Assembly: GCF_000719115.1 (NCBI RefSeq)
Contig: NZ_JOEA01000029.1
Span: forward strand, 61,145 to 125,144
Direction of reading: 5' to 3'
DNA length: 64,000 nt
Source: Lentzea albidocapillata
GTDB taxonomy: Bacteria > Actinomycetota > Actinomycetes > Mycobacteriales > Pseudonocardiaceae
In this document: one piece after another, positions 16,587-25,763 of the stretch
How the letters are laid out: every line of letters begins with the position of its first letter
How positions within the stretch are numbered: position 1 is the first letter of the stretch
The notes under the pieces: generated by a model
Databases searched by the model: none
Seen by the model: only the letters and a program-made list of their open reading frames with translations
What the model was told of the DNA's origin: nothing
Translations under genes and position numbers: made by a program

Positions 16587-17396
16587 TCAGTCGAGCAGCT
16601 CATCCACTCTGCGTACATAGGCAGTCACCGGATACGCCGCAACGAACCCGCACGCCTCGGCGAACCGCTCCCCCGGACCCTCGTCCACCTGCGACGCGAC
16701 CATCATCGCGCCCGACGAACGCAGAGCCGCGGCAGCGGACACCACCAGTGACCGCCCGACACCCCGGCGCCGCCGCGCCGGACGCACCACGCACTGCTCG
16801 ACCAGACCCACACCGCGCTCAGCGAATCCCGACACGAATCCGCCGATCCGGTCGCCGTCATCCATCACCAGGATCGAACACCGCGGGTCGTCCATTCGAT
16901 GCCCGAGCCAGCGGCCCAGCCGTTCACGGTTGCCGACGAGCTCGTCGGACAGCAGCTCGACGATCCCGGGAATGTCCGCGTCGGCCGCGGGCCGCACTCC
17001 CTCCGCCACCGAAGCAGGCCCGCGGTGAACCACGGTCAACAACTCCTCGACCGCGTACCAGCCTGAATCGTCGGCGATGCCCTCGATCTCGTCCACCGTG
17101 GTCGGTGAGGCGTACACGACGGCCTCCGCGCGCCCCACCGCGGCGAAGGTGTGTTCGAGCTGCAGCAACGTGGACGCGACCTCGACCGACGAGCCGTCCA
17201 GCGCGCACCCGAAGTTGCCCGACGGCAGCGGATTCTCCCGGTTGACCACCACGGCGGCGCTGCCGACCTTGCCCACCTTGCCGTACCGGACGGCACCGGA
17301 CGCGAGCCGCGCTCCCTCCACCAGAATCGCCAGCGAGCGGGACTGGTAGGGGTCAAGCAGCTCCGGGTCGTCGGGGTCGCGCAACGGGTCAACCAA
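16587..17396 (-). CDS. GNAT family N-acetyltransferase
   Basis: 269 residues if the TTG at 17396 with AAGGA 8 bases upstream is used; the frame stays open into the divergent hrpB gene, so the start is uncertain. The first half (LVDPLRDPDDPELLDPYQSR, RENPLPSGNFGCALDG) is a degenerate N-terminal domain. The C-terminal 130 residues hold the GNAT core, VVRPARRRRGVGRSLV and then ERFAEACGFVAAYPVTAYVR. Substrate unknown. It is divergent from hrpB with fewer than 50 bases between the starts. Confidence 0.8.
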   Translation of the reverse strand: MVDPLRDPDDPELLDPYQSRSLAILVEGARLASGAVRYGKVGKVGSAAVVVNRENPLPSGNFGCALDGSSVEVASTLLQLEHTFAAVGRAEAVVYASPTTVDEIEGIADDSGWYAVEELLTVVHRGPASVAEGVRPAADADIPGIVELLSDELVGNRERLGRWLGHRMDDPRCSILVMDDGDRIGGFVSGFAERGVGLVEQCVVRPARRRRGVGRSLVVSAAAALRSSGAMMVASQVDEGPGERFAEACGFVAAYPVTAYVRRVDELLD

Positions 17397-17442
17397 CGCG
17401 GCGGTCCTTCCACATACCTCCCACCCTGACACACTCACCGAT

Positions 17443-19707
17443 GTGGACCTGCCTGACCTCCCGGTGAAATCCGTTCTCCCCGAGCTCATCGAGAAACTCG
17501 ACGAACACGGAGCAGCCGTGCTCGTCGCACCGCCGGGAACAGGCAAGACGACGCTGGTCCCGCTCGCGCTCGAAGGCAGGGTCGTGGTCGCCGAACCACG
17601 CAGGATCGCCGCGAGAGCCGCCGCCGCGCGCATGGCGAGCCTGCTGGGCGAACCGGTCGGCCACACCGTCGGCTACTCGGTCAGGGGCGACCGCAAGACC
17701 AGCCGGCACACCCGCATCGAGGTCGTGACCAGCGGTCTTCTCGTCCGCAGGCTCCAGCACGACCAGGAGCTGAAGGGCGTCGGCACGGTCCTGCTGGACG
17801 AGGTCCACGAACGTCACCTCGACGCCGACCTCCTGCTCGCGCTCCTCCTGGACGCCAAGGCAGGCCTGCGCCCGGACCTCAAACTCCTCGCCACGAGCGC
17901 GACCGTTGCCGCACAACGACTCTCGGACCTGCTGAACGCGCCGGTCCTGCACACCGAGTCGCGCATGTTCCCGACGCAGATCACCTACGTCCCGCCCGCA
18001 CGCAACGAGCACATCGAGACCACGGTCGCGAGGGCCATCAACAAAGCACTGTCCGAAGTAGATGGTGACGTGCTGGCGTTCCTGCCCGGCGTCAGGGAGA
18101 TCAACCGGACCGCGAGCCTGCTCAGGGCCGAGACCGTGGTCCTGCACGGCCAACTCAACGCCCAGACCCAGGACGCGGCCCTCAAACGCGGCAACAATCA
18201 ACGGGTCGTGCTCGCCACGAGCATCGCCGAGTCCAGCCTCACGGTCCCCGGCGTCCGCGCGGTCGTGGACGCAGGCCTGGCCCGAGTCCCGCGAGTCGAC
18301 CACCGCCGTGGTCTCGCCGGTCTCGCCACGATCCGCGTCTCCCAGGCCGTCGCCGAGCAACGCGCCGGACGAGCCGGGCGTGAGGCCCCCGGCCGCGTCT
18401 ACCGCTGCTGGCCGGAACACGAGCACTCGACGCTGCCCCGCTACCCGGAACCGGAGATCAAGACCGCCGACCTCACCCGGCTCGCGCTCGAACTGGCGGT
18501 GTGGGGCACCCCGGACGGCAGCGGCCTGAACTGGTGGGACGCCCCGCCGGAAGGCGCGCTCAAGGCAGCACAGGAAACCCTCGAGGCGATCGGCGCGCTC
18601 GAACCCGATCGCCGCGACCGCATCGCGAGCGTCGGGCTGCACCCCCGGCTCGGCCGCGCCCTCATCGACGGCAGCGCGCTCGCGGGCAACCGGACCGCCG
18701 CCGAGGTCGTGGCACTGCTCGACGACAGCACGCACACCTCCACGAGCGACCTCGCGACCGCGCTGAAGGCCCCCGGCAAGTGGCGCCAGGAGGTCAAGAA
18801 GCTGGAGAAGATAGGCAGCAATCCGGCAGGCAACGGCGACCCCGCGCTCGTCGTCGCCCTCGCCTACCCGGAACGGCTGGCGAAACGCCGCTCCAAGAAC
18901 AGCAACGTCTACCTGATGGCCAACGGCACGGCCGTCGAGCACACCGACTCGCAGTTCCAGTGGCTGGCGGTCGCGATCGCCGACCGCGAACCGGGCAGCA
19001 AGCACGGCCGCGTCCGTCTCGCCGCCCCGGCCGACGAGGAACTCGCCGTGACCGCCGCGGCAGCCCTCGTGCACACGGTCGACGACATCCGGTGGAACGG
19101 CGACGTCATCGCGAACGAGGTCCGCAAGCTCGGCGCGATCACCCTCGGCGAACGCAAGCTCAACGATCTCGCCAAGTCGCAGCAGGCACTCCGCCTCGGC
19201 CTGGAGGCCGAGGGCCTGAGCCTGCTCAAGTGGACCGACACCGCCCTCCGCCTGCGCGAGCGGATGGCGTTCCTGCACCGGACCCGCGACTGGCCGAGCG
19301 TCGACGACGAGCACCTGATCCGCGCGCTCGACCTCGGCAAGGCGAAGAAGCGCTCCGACCTGGCCAAGATCGACACGACGGCGTTGCTGAGGAGTCTGCT
19401 GCCGTGGCCCGAGGCCGCGGAGTTCGACAAACTCGCCCCGGAACGCATCGGCCAGGGCAAGGTCGATTACACGCAGGACCAGCCCGTGCTCTCCGTCCGT
19501 ATCCAGGACGCCATGAAATGGGCCGACACGCCGCAGATCGCCGGAATTCCGGTGGTGGTGCACCTGCTCTCCCCGGCTGGCCGTCCCACCGCCGTGACCA
19601 GCGACCTCAGGTCGTTCTGGCGCAACGGCTACCTGCGGGTCCGCAGTGAACTGAAGGGCAGATACCCCAAGCACCACTGGCCGGAACGGCCCTACGACAA
19701 AAGGTAG
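17443..19707 (+). CDS. hrpB: ATP-dependent helicase HrpB
   Basis: A 754-residue DEAH-box helicase of the HrpB subfamily. Walker A PPGTGKTT is at 30-37, followed by RRIAARAAA (motif Ia), the DEAH-box variant DEVHERH, SAT (motif III), and QRAGRAGR (motif VI). Helicase-associated and HrpB C-terminal domains complete the expected length, ending in the conserved HHWPERPYDKR. RNA helicase activity is inferred from the family; cellular role is poorly defined in bacteria. The GTG start at 17443 overlaps an out-of-frame ATG. Confidence 0.93.
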   Translation: MDLPDLPVKSVLPELIEKLDEHGAAVLVAPPGTGKTTLVPLALEGRVVVAEPRRIAARAAAARMASLLGEPVGHTVGYSVRGDRKTSRHTRIEVVTSGLLVRRLQHDQELKGVGTVLLDEVHERHLDADLLLALLLDAKAGLRPDLKLLATSATVAAQRLSDLLNAPVLHTESRMFPTQITYVPPARNEHIETTVARAINKALSEVDGDVLAFLPGVREINRTASLLRAETVVLHGQLNAQTQDAALKRGNNQRVVLATSIAESSLTVPGVRAVVDAGLARVPRVDHRRGLAGLATIRVSQAVAEQRAGRAGREAPGRVYRCWPEHEHSTLPRYPEPEIKTADLTRLALELAVWGTPDGSGLNWWDAPPEGALKAAQETLEAIGALEPDRRDRIASVGLHPRLGRALIDGSALAGNRTAAEVVALLDDSTHTSTSDLATALKAPGKWRQEVKKLEKIGSNPAGNGDPALVVALAYPERLAKRRSKNSNVYLMANGTAVEHTDSQFQWLAVAIADREPGSKHGRVRLAAPADEELAVTAAAALVHTVDDIRWNGDVIANEVRKLGAITLGERKLNDLAKSQQALRLGLEAEGLSLLKWTDTALRLRERMAFLHRTRDWPSVDDEHLIRALDLGKAKKRSDLAKIDTTALLRSLLPWPEAAEFDKLAPERIGQGKVDYTQDQPVLSVRIQDAMKWADTPQIAGIPVVVHLLSPAGRPTAVTSDLRSFWRNGYLRVRSELKGRYPKHHWPERPYDKR

Positions 19708-19781
19708 GACAAACAGAACCTGAACAGATTCACGACAAACCTCTTTGAACCACCGGGAATCGAACAGCGTTAGTCTCTTCT

Positions 19782-20864
19782 GTGGCGCACATCGCGATCT
19801 TCCTCATGCCTGAGCGCGGGCACGTCCTGCCCGCCCTCGGGGTGATCGCCGAACTCGTGCGCCGCGGCCATCGGGTGAGCTGCCCGGCGCCCACCCGGTT
19901 CGCCCCCGCCGTCACCGAATGCGGCGCAACCGCGATCCCTTACGAGCCAACGCTTCCCGACGCGCTGCCGGCGTCGCTCTACGAGGCCGCACAGCTCGCG
20001 CTCGCCGAGGCGGAGTCGGCGTTGCCCCAGCTCGAGCCCACGTTCCGCGCCGACCGGCCGGATCTGGTGGTGTGGGACATCGCGGCCTGGTCGGGCGGCG
20101 TCATCGCGCACCGGCTGAACGTGCCGAACGTGCTGCTGGAAGTGCTCCTGACCAGCAACGCGCACTGGTCGCTCGGCACCGCGGTGGTGCCGCCGCGCCG
20201 GTTCGACCGGGCCGCGATCGGGTTCTTCACCAGGGTGCACCGCTTTCTCGGCTGCTCGCTGCCGGAGTTCGTCTCGGGCGCGCGCCGCCGGATCGCCCTG
20301 TTCCCCAGGGAGTTCCAGCCGGAGGGCCACACGTTCGGCGAGCACGTCACCTTCACCGGCCCGTGCCTGGCCGAACGTGCGTTCCAGGGCACGTGGGAAC
20401 CTCCGCCCGACAGGCCGGTGGTGCTCGCGACGACGGGCACGCAGGTCTGCGCGGACTCCGCGCGGGGAATGCCGTGGCACCTTGTCACGAAGGGCAAGGT
20501 TCTGAGTCCCGCGATGAACGTCGAGACCCACGACGAGGTGCCGCAGCTCGCGGTGCTGAAGCACGCCAGCGTGTTCGTGACGCGTGGCGGCATGGGCGGG
20601 GTGATGGAGGCCCTGCACCACGGCGTCCCGATGATCGTTGTGCCGCACATGACCGACCAGCGGCTCCACGGCCAGCGGATCGAGGAGCTGGGACTCGGTG
20701 TGCTGCTCGACACGGTGACCGTGGAGGGCGTGCGCTCGTTGGTGAGTCAGCTGGCGTCGGATTCCGCGATTTCCGCGCGGGTGAAGGACATGCGGCGCAT
20801 GATTCACCAGGCGGGCGGCAGTACGTCCGCCGCGGACGTCGTCGAGGAGGAACTGGCGCGGTGA
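19782..20864 (+). CDS. Macrolide-type (MGT) glycosyltransferase
   Basis: A GT-B fold glycosyltransferase of 360 residues, slightly shorter than the usual 390-420. The N-terminal acceptor domain begins HIAIFLMPERGHVLPALGVIAELVRRGHRV. The nucleotide-sugar-binding C-terminal domain has VFVTRGGMGGVMEALHHGVPMIVVPHMTDQ, where the usual THGG/H-G motif reads TRGG. The family (OleD/OleI/Mgt) transfers glucose to macrolides and other hydroxylated compounds, often inactivating them. It is translationally coupled (GTGA overlap) to an HD-domain protein. Confidence 0.87.
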   Translation: MAHIAIFLMPERGHVLPALGVIAELVRRGHRVSCPAPTRFAPAVTECGATAIPYEPTLPDALPASLYEAAQLALAEAESALPQLEPTFRADRPDLVVWDIAAWSGGVIAHRLNVPNVLLEVLLTSNAHWSLGTAVVPPRRFDRAAIGFFTRVHRFLGCSLPEFVSGARRRIALFPREFQPEGHTFGEHVTFTGPCLAERAFQGTWEPPPDRPVVLATTGTQVCADSARGMPWHLVTKGKVLSPAMNVETHDEVPQLAVLKHASVFVTRGGMGGVMEALHHGVPMIVVPHMTDQRLHGQRIEELGLGVLLDTVTVEGVRSLVSQLASDSAISARVKDMRRMIHQAGGSTSAADVVEEELAR

Positions 20865-21463
20865 GACGGATCTGGGACGACGCGGTGCGTGCGCTCGGTG
20901 GCGCGCCGGACGCGGGCGATCTGATGGAGCGCTACGCCGAGCCGCACCGGACCTACCACAACGCCTTCCACGTGGTGTCCGTCGTCCGCGACTCGTCGGC
21001 GCTGGCCGACGCGTTCGCGTTCACGGTCGAGGAACGCGCGATCCTCGCGCTGGCGGCCTGCGCGCACGACGTGATCTACGACAGCGAGCCCGGTGAGGAC
21101 GAACGCGCATCGGCCGCGTGGGCCCGCGAACGCCTGGCCGGCCTGGAAGAAGCACACGTCGCACGCGTGGAGTCGTTGGTGCTGGCCACGATCACGCACT
21201 CGTCCGACGACCCGCTGGCGCACGTGCTGCTCGACGCCGACCTGGCCATCCTCGGCTCGCAGCCGGAGCACTACGACCGCTACAGCCAGGCCGTGCGCCA
21301 GGAGTACGCGCGGTACGACGACGCGACGTGGCGGGCGGGCCGGGCGAAGGTGCTGAAGACGCTGCTCGACCGCGAGGTGCTGTTCGTGACCGAACCCGCG
21401 CGGCAGCGGTGGGACGACGCCGCGCGGACCAACCTGGCCCGCGAGCTTCAGTCCCTGGCGTAG
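20861..21463 (+). CDS. HD-domain metal-dependent phosphohydrolase-like protein
   Basis: 200 residues from the GTG at 20861, overlapping the glycosyltransferase stop by 4 bases. HD superfamily ligands are visible: YHNAFHV near residue 29, CAHDVIYD near 67, THSSDDPLAHVLLDADLAILG with the late Asp. Similar to the predicted HD hydrolases of COG4339. It likely hydrolyses a phosphate ester or nucleotide. Its 3' end overlaps the convergent racemase gene by 16 bases. Confidence 0.85.
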   Translation: MRRIWDDAVRALGGAPDAGDLMERYAEPHRTYHNAFHVVSVVRDSSALADAFAFTVEERAILALAACAHDVIYDSEPGEDERASAAWARERLAGLEEAHVARVESLVLATITHSSDDPLAHVLLDADLAILGSQPEHYDRYSQAVRQEYARYDDATWRAGRAKVLKTLLDREVLFVTEPARQRWDDAARTNLARELQSLA

Positions 21464-22551
21464 AGCACCTTCGTCGCCGTCGTGAACCGCCTGACGGTCT
21501 CCGGGATCGGCTCGACGCCGATGCCCGGCCCTGCCGGGACGCGCATGAAGCCGTCCTGGAGCTCGAACGGCTCGGTGAGGTCCTCGGCGAAGTACCTCCG
21601 TGACGCCGAGACGTCGCCGGGCAGCACGAAGCCGGGCAACGCGGCCAGCGCCAGGTTCGGCCCGCGTCCGATGCCGGTCTCCAGCATTCCGCCGCACCAC
21701 ACCGGAATCCCGTGCGCGACCGCGACGTCGTGGATGCGGCGCGCCTCCAGGTAACCGCCGACCCTGGCGGGCTTGACGTTGATGATCCGGCACGCGTCCA
21801 GCGCGATGGCCGTGGCCGCGTCCCTGGCCGAGGTGATCGACTCGTCGAGGCAGATCGGTGTGCGGATCCGTTGCGCGAGCAGCGAATGCCCGCGGATGTC
21901 GTCCTCTTCCAGCGGCTGTTCGATCAGCAGCAGGCCGAACTCGTCGAGGCGACGCAGGTGGTCGGCGTCGGCCAGGGTGTACGCGGTGTTGGCGTCGACC
22001 TGCAGCAGGACGTCGCCGAACCGTTCGCGCACGGCCCGCACCGGCTCGACGTCCCAGCCCGGCTCGATCTTGAGCTTGATCCGCGCGTAGCCCTCGGCGA
22101 GGTAGCCCTCGACGTCGCCGAGCAGTTCGGGGATCGAGTTCTTGATCCCGACCGAGACCCCGGCCGGCACCTTGGCGGCCGTCGCGCCCAGGTAGGCGCC
22201 GATCGACATGCCGTACGACCGCAGTTCGGCGTCCAGGACCGCAGTCTCCAGCGCTGCCTTGGCGAGCTTGTGGCCCTTGATCGCGTGCGTCCTCGGCGCG
22301 ACCTCGGCGGCCGTGACCTCGGGCGTGACCCGTGGCACGAGGTGCTGGCGCAGCACCAGTTCCGCGGCTCCGACGAACTCCGAGCAGTACAGCGGTTCCG
22401 GGTCGGCCGCGAACTCCGACCAGCCCTCCGCCACGTCCGTGACGACCCGCAGCAGGAACGTGTCCTTCGTCGTCATCGTCCCGAACGACGTGCGGAACGG
22501 CGACACCAGCGGAATCGCGACGTGCAGCAGCTCGACCCGTTCGATCTTCAC
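21448..22551 (-). CDS. menC: N-acylamino acid racemase / o-succinylbenzoate synthase
   Basis: A 367-residue enolase-superfamily enzyme of the MenC/NSAR subgroup. Catalytic KxK is K159-K161, metal ligands are D186, E211 and D236, and the opposite-face lysine is K260 (NVKPARVGG). Members either make o-succinylbenzoate for menaquinone or racemise N-succinyl/N-acyl amino acids; many do both. Here it is translationally coupled to a GNAT acyltransferase and follows an amino-acid permease, with no other men genes. That favours N-acylamino acid racemase as the main role. The gene symbol is used for the family. Confidence 0.9.
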   Translation of the reverse strand: MKIERVELLHVAIPLVSPFRTSFGTMTTKDTFLLRVVTDVAEGWSEFAADPEPLYCSEFVGAAELVLRQHLVPRVTPEVTAAEVAPRTHAIKGHKLAKAALETAVLDAELRSYGMSIGAYLGATAAKVPAGVSVGIKNSIPELLGDVEGYLAEGYARIKLKIEPGWDVEPVRAVRERFGDVLLQVDANTAYTLADADHLRRLDEFGLLLIEQPLEEDDIRGHSLLAQRIRTPICLDESITSARDAATAIALDACRIINVKPARVGGYLEARRIHDVAVAHGIPVWCGGMLETGIGRGPNLALAALPGFVLPGDVSASRRYFAEDLTEPFELQDGFMRVPAGPGIGVEPIPETVRRFTTATKVLYARD

Positions 22552-23282
22552 CGTGACACTTCCTTCTGGCGCTCCAGCTGGTACCAGCCCTCACGGGACA
22601 TCGATGTCGCGACGTAGCCCTGTGCGAATGCGTCCACGAACACGTCCCGAACCGCCTCCCGCCACTGCCGCGCGAGGTCCCGCGACTGCTTGCGTACCTG
22701 CACGACGTCGCGCGGCACCCGGCACCAGATCCGTTCGCCGTCCGTGCGCGCCAACGGTTCGCCGTCCGGCGCGGTCTTCGTGACCTCACCCGCGGGCACC
22801 GACTCGTGCGGCTCGCGGGACCCGGTGAGGTCCCATCGCACGGTGAGCCGGTCGCTCTCGTCGCCGTCGTTCACGCCGTCGCGCATCGGCCCGTAGAAGT
22901 CCACTGTGTACTCGGTGACGATCGCCCCGAGCTTGACCAGGTTGAACCGGGCGTTGCGCGACACCAGCGGGTCGTAGGTCCACCGCATCGACTTCGCGCC
23001 GAGGCCGACCGCCCAGTCCTTCTGCGCGAGCTTCAGCGCATGCCCGGTTCCCGGCCGTGCGGCCGCGATCATCGAGTACACCGAGCCGTCCGGGCAGAAG
23101 AGCCCGGTCGTGGCGCCGACCAGCGCGTCGCCGTCGAACGCCCCGATCGTCGCACCGCCCGCGTGCCGGATGCAGTGCAACGTCTCCGAGGACAACACGT
23201 CCTCGGTGGTGTCCCAGACCTCGGCGTAGTAGGTGGCGGCGCGGGCGATGCCGGCGACGTCACTGATCACCTGGAACCGCAA
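22548..23282 (-). CDS. GNAT-like N-acyltransferase partner of the racemase
   Basis: 244 residues with the layout of the COG3375 predicted acetyltransferases found beside NSAR/MenC genes: GNAT core GGATIGAFDGDALVGATTG, RPGTGHALKLAQKDWA in place of the acetyl-CoA loop, then WTYDPLVSRNARFNLVKLGA. In the characterised Geobacillus pathway such an enzyme N-succinylates D-amino acids before racemisation. It overlaps the racemase start by 4 bases and the permease end by 23, so the three genes form one operon. The acyl donor here is not known. Confidence 0.85.
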   Translation of the reverse strand: MRFQVISDVAGIARAATYYAEVWDTTEDVLSSETLHCIRHAGGATIGAFDGDALVGATTGLFCPDGSVYSMIAAARPGTGHALKLAQKDWAVGLGAKSMRWTYDPLVSRNARFNLVKLGAIVTEYTVDFYGPMRDGVNDGDESDRLTVRWDLTGSREPHESVPAGEVTKTAPDGEPLARTDGERIWCRVPRDVVQVRKQSRDLARQWREAVRDVFVDAFAQGYVATSMSREGWYQLERQKEVSR

Positions 23283-24672
23283 GGCGTGCCCTCCTGACGC
23301 TGTAACCGAAGTAGATGACGAACCCGAGAACCATCCAGGCGAGGAACGCGATCCAGGTGTCCAGTCCGAGGCTGAACATCATGTAAAGGCAGAACGCCAG
23401 GCCCAGCAACGGCGTCACGGGCGAGAACGGCACGCGGAAACTGCGCTTCCGATCCGGTTCCGTGCGCCGCAGGATGATCACCGCGACGTTGACCAGCCCG
23501 AACGCGAACAGCGTGCCGATGCTGGTCGCGTCCGCCAGCGAGCCCAGCGGCACCAGCGCGGCGAGCACGGCGATGAACAGGCCGACGACGACCGTGTTCG
23601 CGAACGGCACACCGGTGCGCGGACTGAGCTTCGCGAAGATCGACGGCACCAGCCCGTCACGGGACATGGCGTACAGGATCCGCGTCTGTCCGTAGAGGAC
23701 GGTCAGCACAACCGAGGTCGTCGCCACGACGGCACCGATCGACAGCAGGATCGGCCAGATCGCACCGTCGACGTTGTCGGTCAGCACCCGGCTCAGCGCC
23801 GCCTCCGTGCCCTCGAACGTCTGCCACGGCATCGCGCCCACGGCGGCGAGGGCGACCGCGCAGTACAGCGCGGTGATCACGACCAGCGAGATGATGATCG
23901 CGCGGGGCAGGTCGCGCTGCGGGTTCTTGGCCTCCTCACCGGCGGTCGACGCGGCGTCGAACCCGATGTAGGAGAAGAACAACGTGGCCGCACCGGCGCT
24001 CATGCCCGCCAGCCCCAACGGGAACAGCGGCTGCAGGTTGCCCGCCTTCAGCGCGGTGAACGCCACCGCGCAGAACATCAGCAGCGCGCCGATCTTGATC
24101 CACACCAGGATGGTGTTCGTGCGCGCGCTGCCCTTGGCACCGCCGAGCAGCACCAGCATCGCGATCACCACGACCAGCACGGCGGGGATGTTGACGATCC
24201 CGCCCGCCCCCGGCGGCTGGCTCAGCACGTCCGGGATCCGCAGTCCCGTCACCAGGTGCAGCAACTCGTTGACGTACTGGCCCCACCCGACCGCGACCGC
24301 CGCGACCGAGACCCCGTACTCCAGCACAAGACACCAGCCGCAGACCCACGCGACGATCTCGCCAAGAGTCGCGTAGGTGTAGGAGTACGAGGAGCCCGAC
24401 GCGGGGATCAGACCCGCGAGTTCGGCGTACGACAGCGCGGAGAACAACGCGGTGATGCCCGCCAGCACGAACGACAGCACGATGGCGGGCCCGGCGAGCG
24501 GCACCGCCTCCCCCAGCACCACGAAGATGCCGGTGCCGAGCGTGGCACCGATGCTGATCATGGTGAGGTGGCCGACACCCAAGGTGCGCTTGAGTTCGCT
24601 ACCCGGATGAGTCAGCTGGTCGATCGGCTTGCGCCGCAACACCCGCGCCCCGATGCGCTGTTGGTTGCTCAT
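23260..24672 (-). CDS. APC-family amino acid permease (cationic amino acid transporter type)
   Basis: 470 residues with 12 or more transmembrane segments. TM1 carries the APC substrate-binding signature IGATLGTGIF, and TM6 has FFSYIGFDAASTAGEEAKNPQRDLPRAI, typical of the CAT/YfnA subgroup. It is the first gene of the operon with the acyltransferase and racemase, so it likely imports the amino acid those enzymes convert. No terminator or promoter could be identified in the 68 bases to the gene upstream. Confidence 0.92.
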   Translation of the reverse strand: MSNQQRIGARVLRRKPIDQLTHPGSELKRTLGVGHLTMISIGATLGTGIFVVLGEAVPLAGPAIVLSFVLAGITALFSALSYAELAGLIPASGSSYSYTYATLGEIVAWVCGWCLVLEYGVSVAAVAVGWGQYVNELLHLVTGLRIPDVLSQPPGAGGIVNIPAVLVVVIAMLVLLGGAKGSARTNTILVWIKIGALLMFCAVAFTALKAGNLQPLFPLGLAGMSAGAATLFFSYIGFDAASTAGEEAKNPQRDLPRAIIISLVVITALYCAVALAAVGAMPWQTFEGTEAALSRVLTDNVDGAIWPILLSIGAVVATTSVVLTVLYGQTRILYAMSRDGLVPSIFAKLSPRTGVPFANTVVVGLFIAVLAALVPLGSLADATSIGTLFAFGLVNVAVIILRRTEPDRKRSFRVPFSPVTPLLGLAFCLYMMFSLGLDTWIAFLAWMVLGFVIYFGYSVRRARLAVPGDQ

Positions 24673-24740
24673 CAGGACAACCTAACGCCCACCAATAGAC
24701 CTAGTGGTGTGGCCCGGAACGTTGCCGGGGGAATTCGCGG

Positions 24741-25712
24741 TCAGACGGGTGCATCGTGGTGTCGCCCCCACGTTCTCGTACTGGTTGTACGGGGGCGTGA
24801 TGTGTCCGGTGGCACACCGACGGTCCGGTGGAAGTGCCGGCGCAGCGTCGTGGCGGTGCCCATCCCGGACGCCTCCGCGATCCGGTCCACGCTGTCGTCC
24901 GTCATCTCCAGCAGTTCCTGCGCGCGCCGGATCCGCTGGGTGTGCAGCCACTGCAACGGCGTGGTGCCCGTCACCGCCCGGAAGAGCCGGGCGAGGTGCC
25001 GCGAACTCATGCCGGCCTGCCGCGCCATGTCCTCGACGCTGATCATCTGGTCGAACCGCGCCGAGACCCAGTCGAACAACTCGGTGAGCGGATGCCCTTC
25101 ACCGGACGGCACCGGCGCCAGCACGAACTGTGCCTGCCCGCCGTCCCGATGCGGCGGCACGACGAGCCGGCGCGCCGCCGTGTTCGCCGTCGCGGTGCCG
25201 TGGTCGCTGCGGATCACGTGCAGGCTCAGGTCGATCGCCGCCGCCTTGCCCGCGCTCGTCAGCACCTGCCCGTTGTCGACGTAGAGCACGTCCGGGTCGA
25301 CCTCGACGCGCGGATACCGCCTGGCCAACTGGTCGGTGTGCGCCCAGTGCGTCGTCGCCCGGAGCCCGTCGAGCAGCCCGGCCTCGGCCAGCACGAACGC
25401 GCCCGTGCACAACGACACGATCCGCGCGCCCTTGTCGTGAGCCGCTTTCACCGCTTGGACCAACGCCGGATCGAGCGGCTCGTCCACGTCCGCGACGGCG
25501 GGCACGATCACGGTGTCCGCCCGGTCGAGCCGATCGAGCGGCAGGTCGGGCTCCAGCGTGAACCGGCCCACGCGCACCGGCCCGTTCCCGCAGATCACGA
25601 CGCGGTAGTCGAGCTGCGGGGCGGTGAAGATCTCGTACGTGGCGGTCAGCTCGAAGTGCAGCATCCGGTTGGTGACAGCGAACGCGAGCATGTCCGAAAG
25701 TGTACGCATCAT
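24741..25712 (-). CDS. GlxA-family transcriptional regulator (DJ-1/PfpI + AraC)
   Basis: 323 residues from the ATG at 25712 (GGAAC upstream). The N-terminal DJ-1/PfpI-like domain includes IVSLCTGAFVLAEAGLLDG with the nucleophile-elbow cysteine. The C-terminal AraC domain has two helix-turn-helices, ISVEDMARQAGMSSRHLARLFR and VDRIAEASGMGTATTLRRHFHR. The expected ending after GVPPDTYRR is replaced by about 20 unusual residues. The 3' part contains a strong inverted repeat, CGCCCCC (24763-24769) with GGGGGCG (24791-24797), possibly a terminator that has grown into the coding end. Divergent from the dehydrogenase-like gene at 25764, a possible target. Confidence 0.88.
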   Translation of the reverse strand: MMRTLSDMLAFAVTNRMLHFELTATYEIFTAPQLDYRVVICGNGPVRVGRFTLEPDLPLDRLDRADTVIVPAVADVDEPLDPALVQAVKAAHDKGARIVSLCTGAFVLAEAGLLDGLRATTHWAHTDQLARRYPRVEVDPDVLYVDNGQVLTSAGKAAAIDLSLHVIRSDHGTATANTAARRLVVPPHRDGGQAQFVLAPVPSGEGHPLTELFDWVSARFDQMISVEDMARQAGMSSRHLARLFRAVTGTTPLQWLHTQRIRRAQELLEMTDDSVDRIAEASGMGTATTLRRHFHRTVGVPPDTSRPRTTSTRTWGRHHDAPV

Positions 25713-25763
25713 GTCGTTCCAGACACTGGCCCGGCCCCCTGCCCAGCAGCTTGACTGACCCAC

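Noticed and set aside
23233..25284. Plus-strand frame of 683 codons across the permease and GlxA genes
   Set aside because: It spans two real minus-strand genes and the product is Arg/Asp/His/Gln-rich without any motif.
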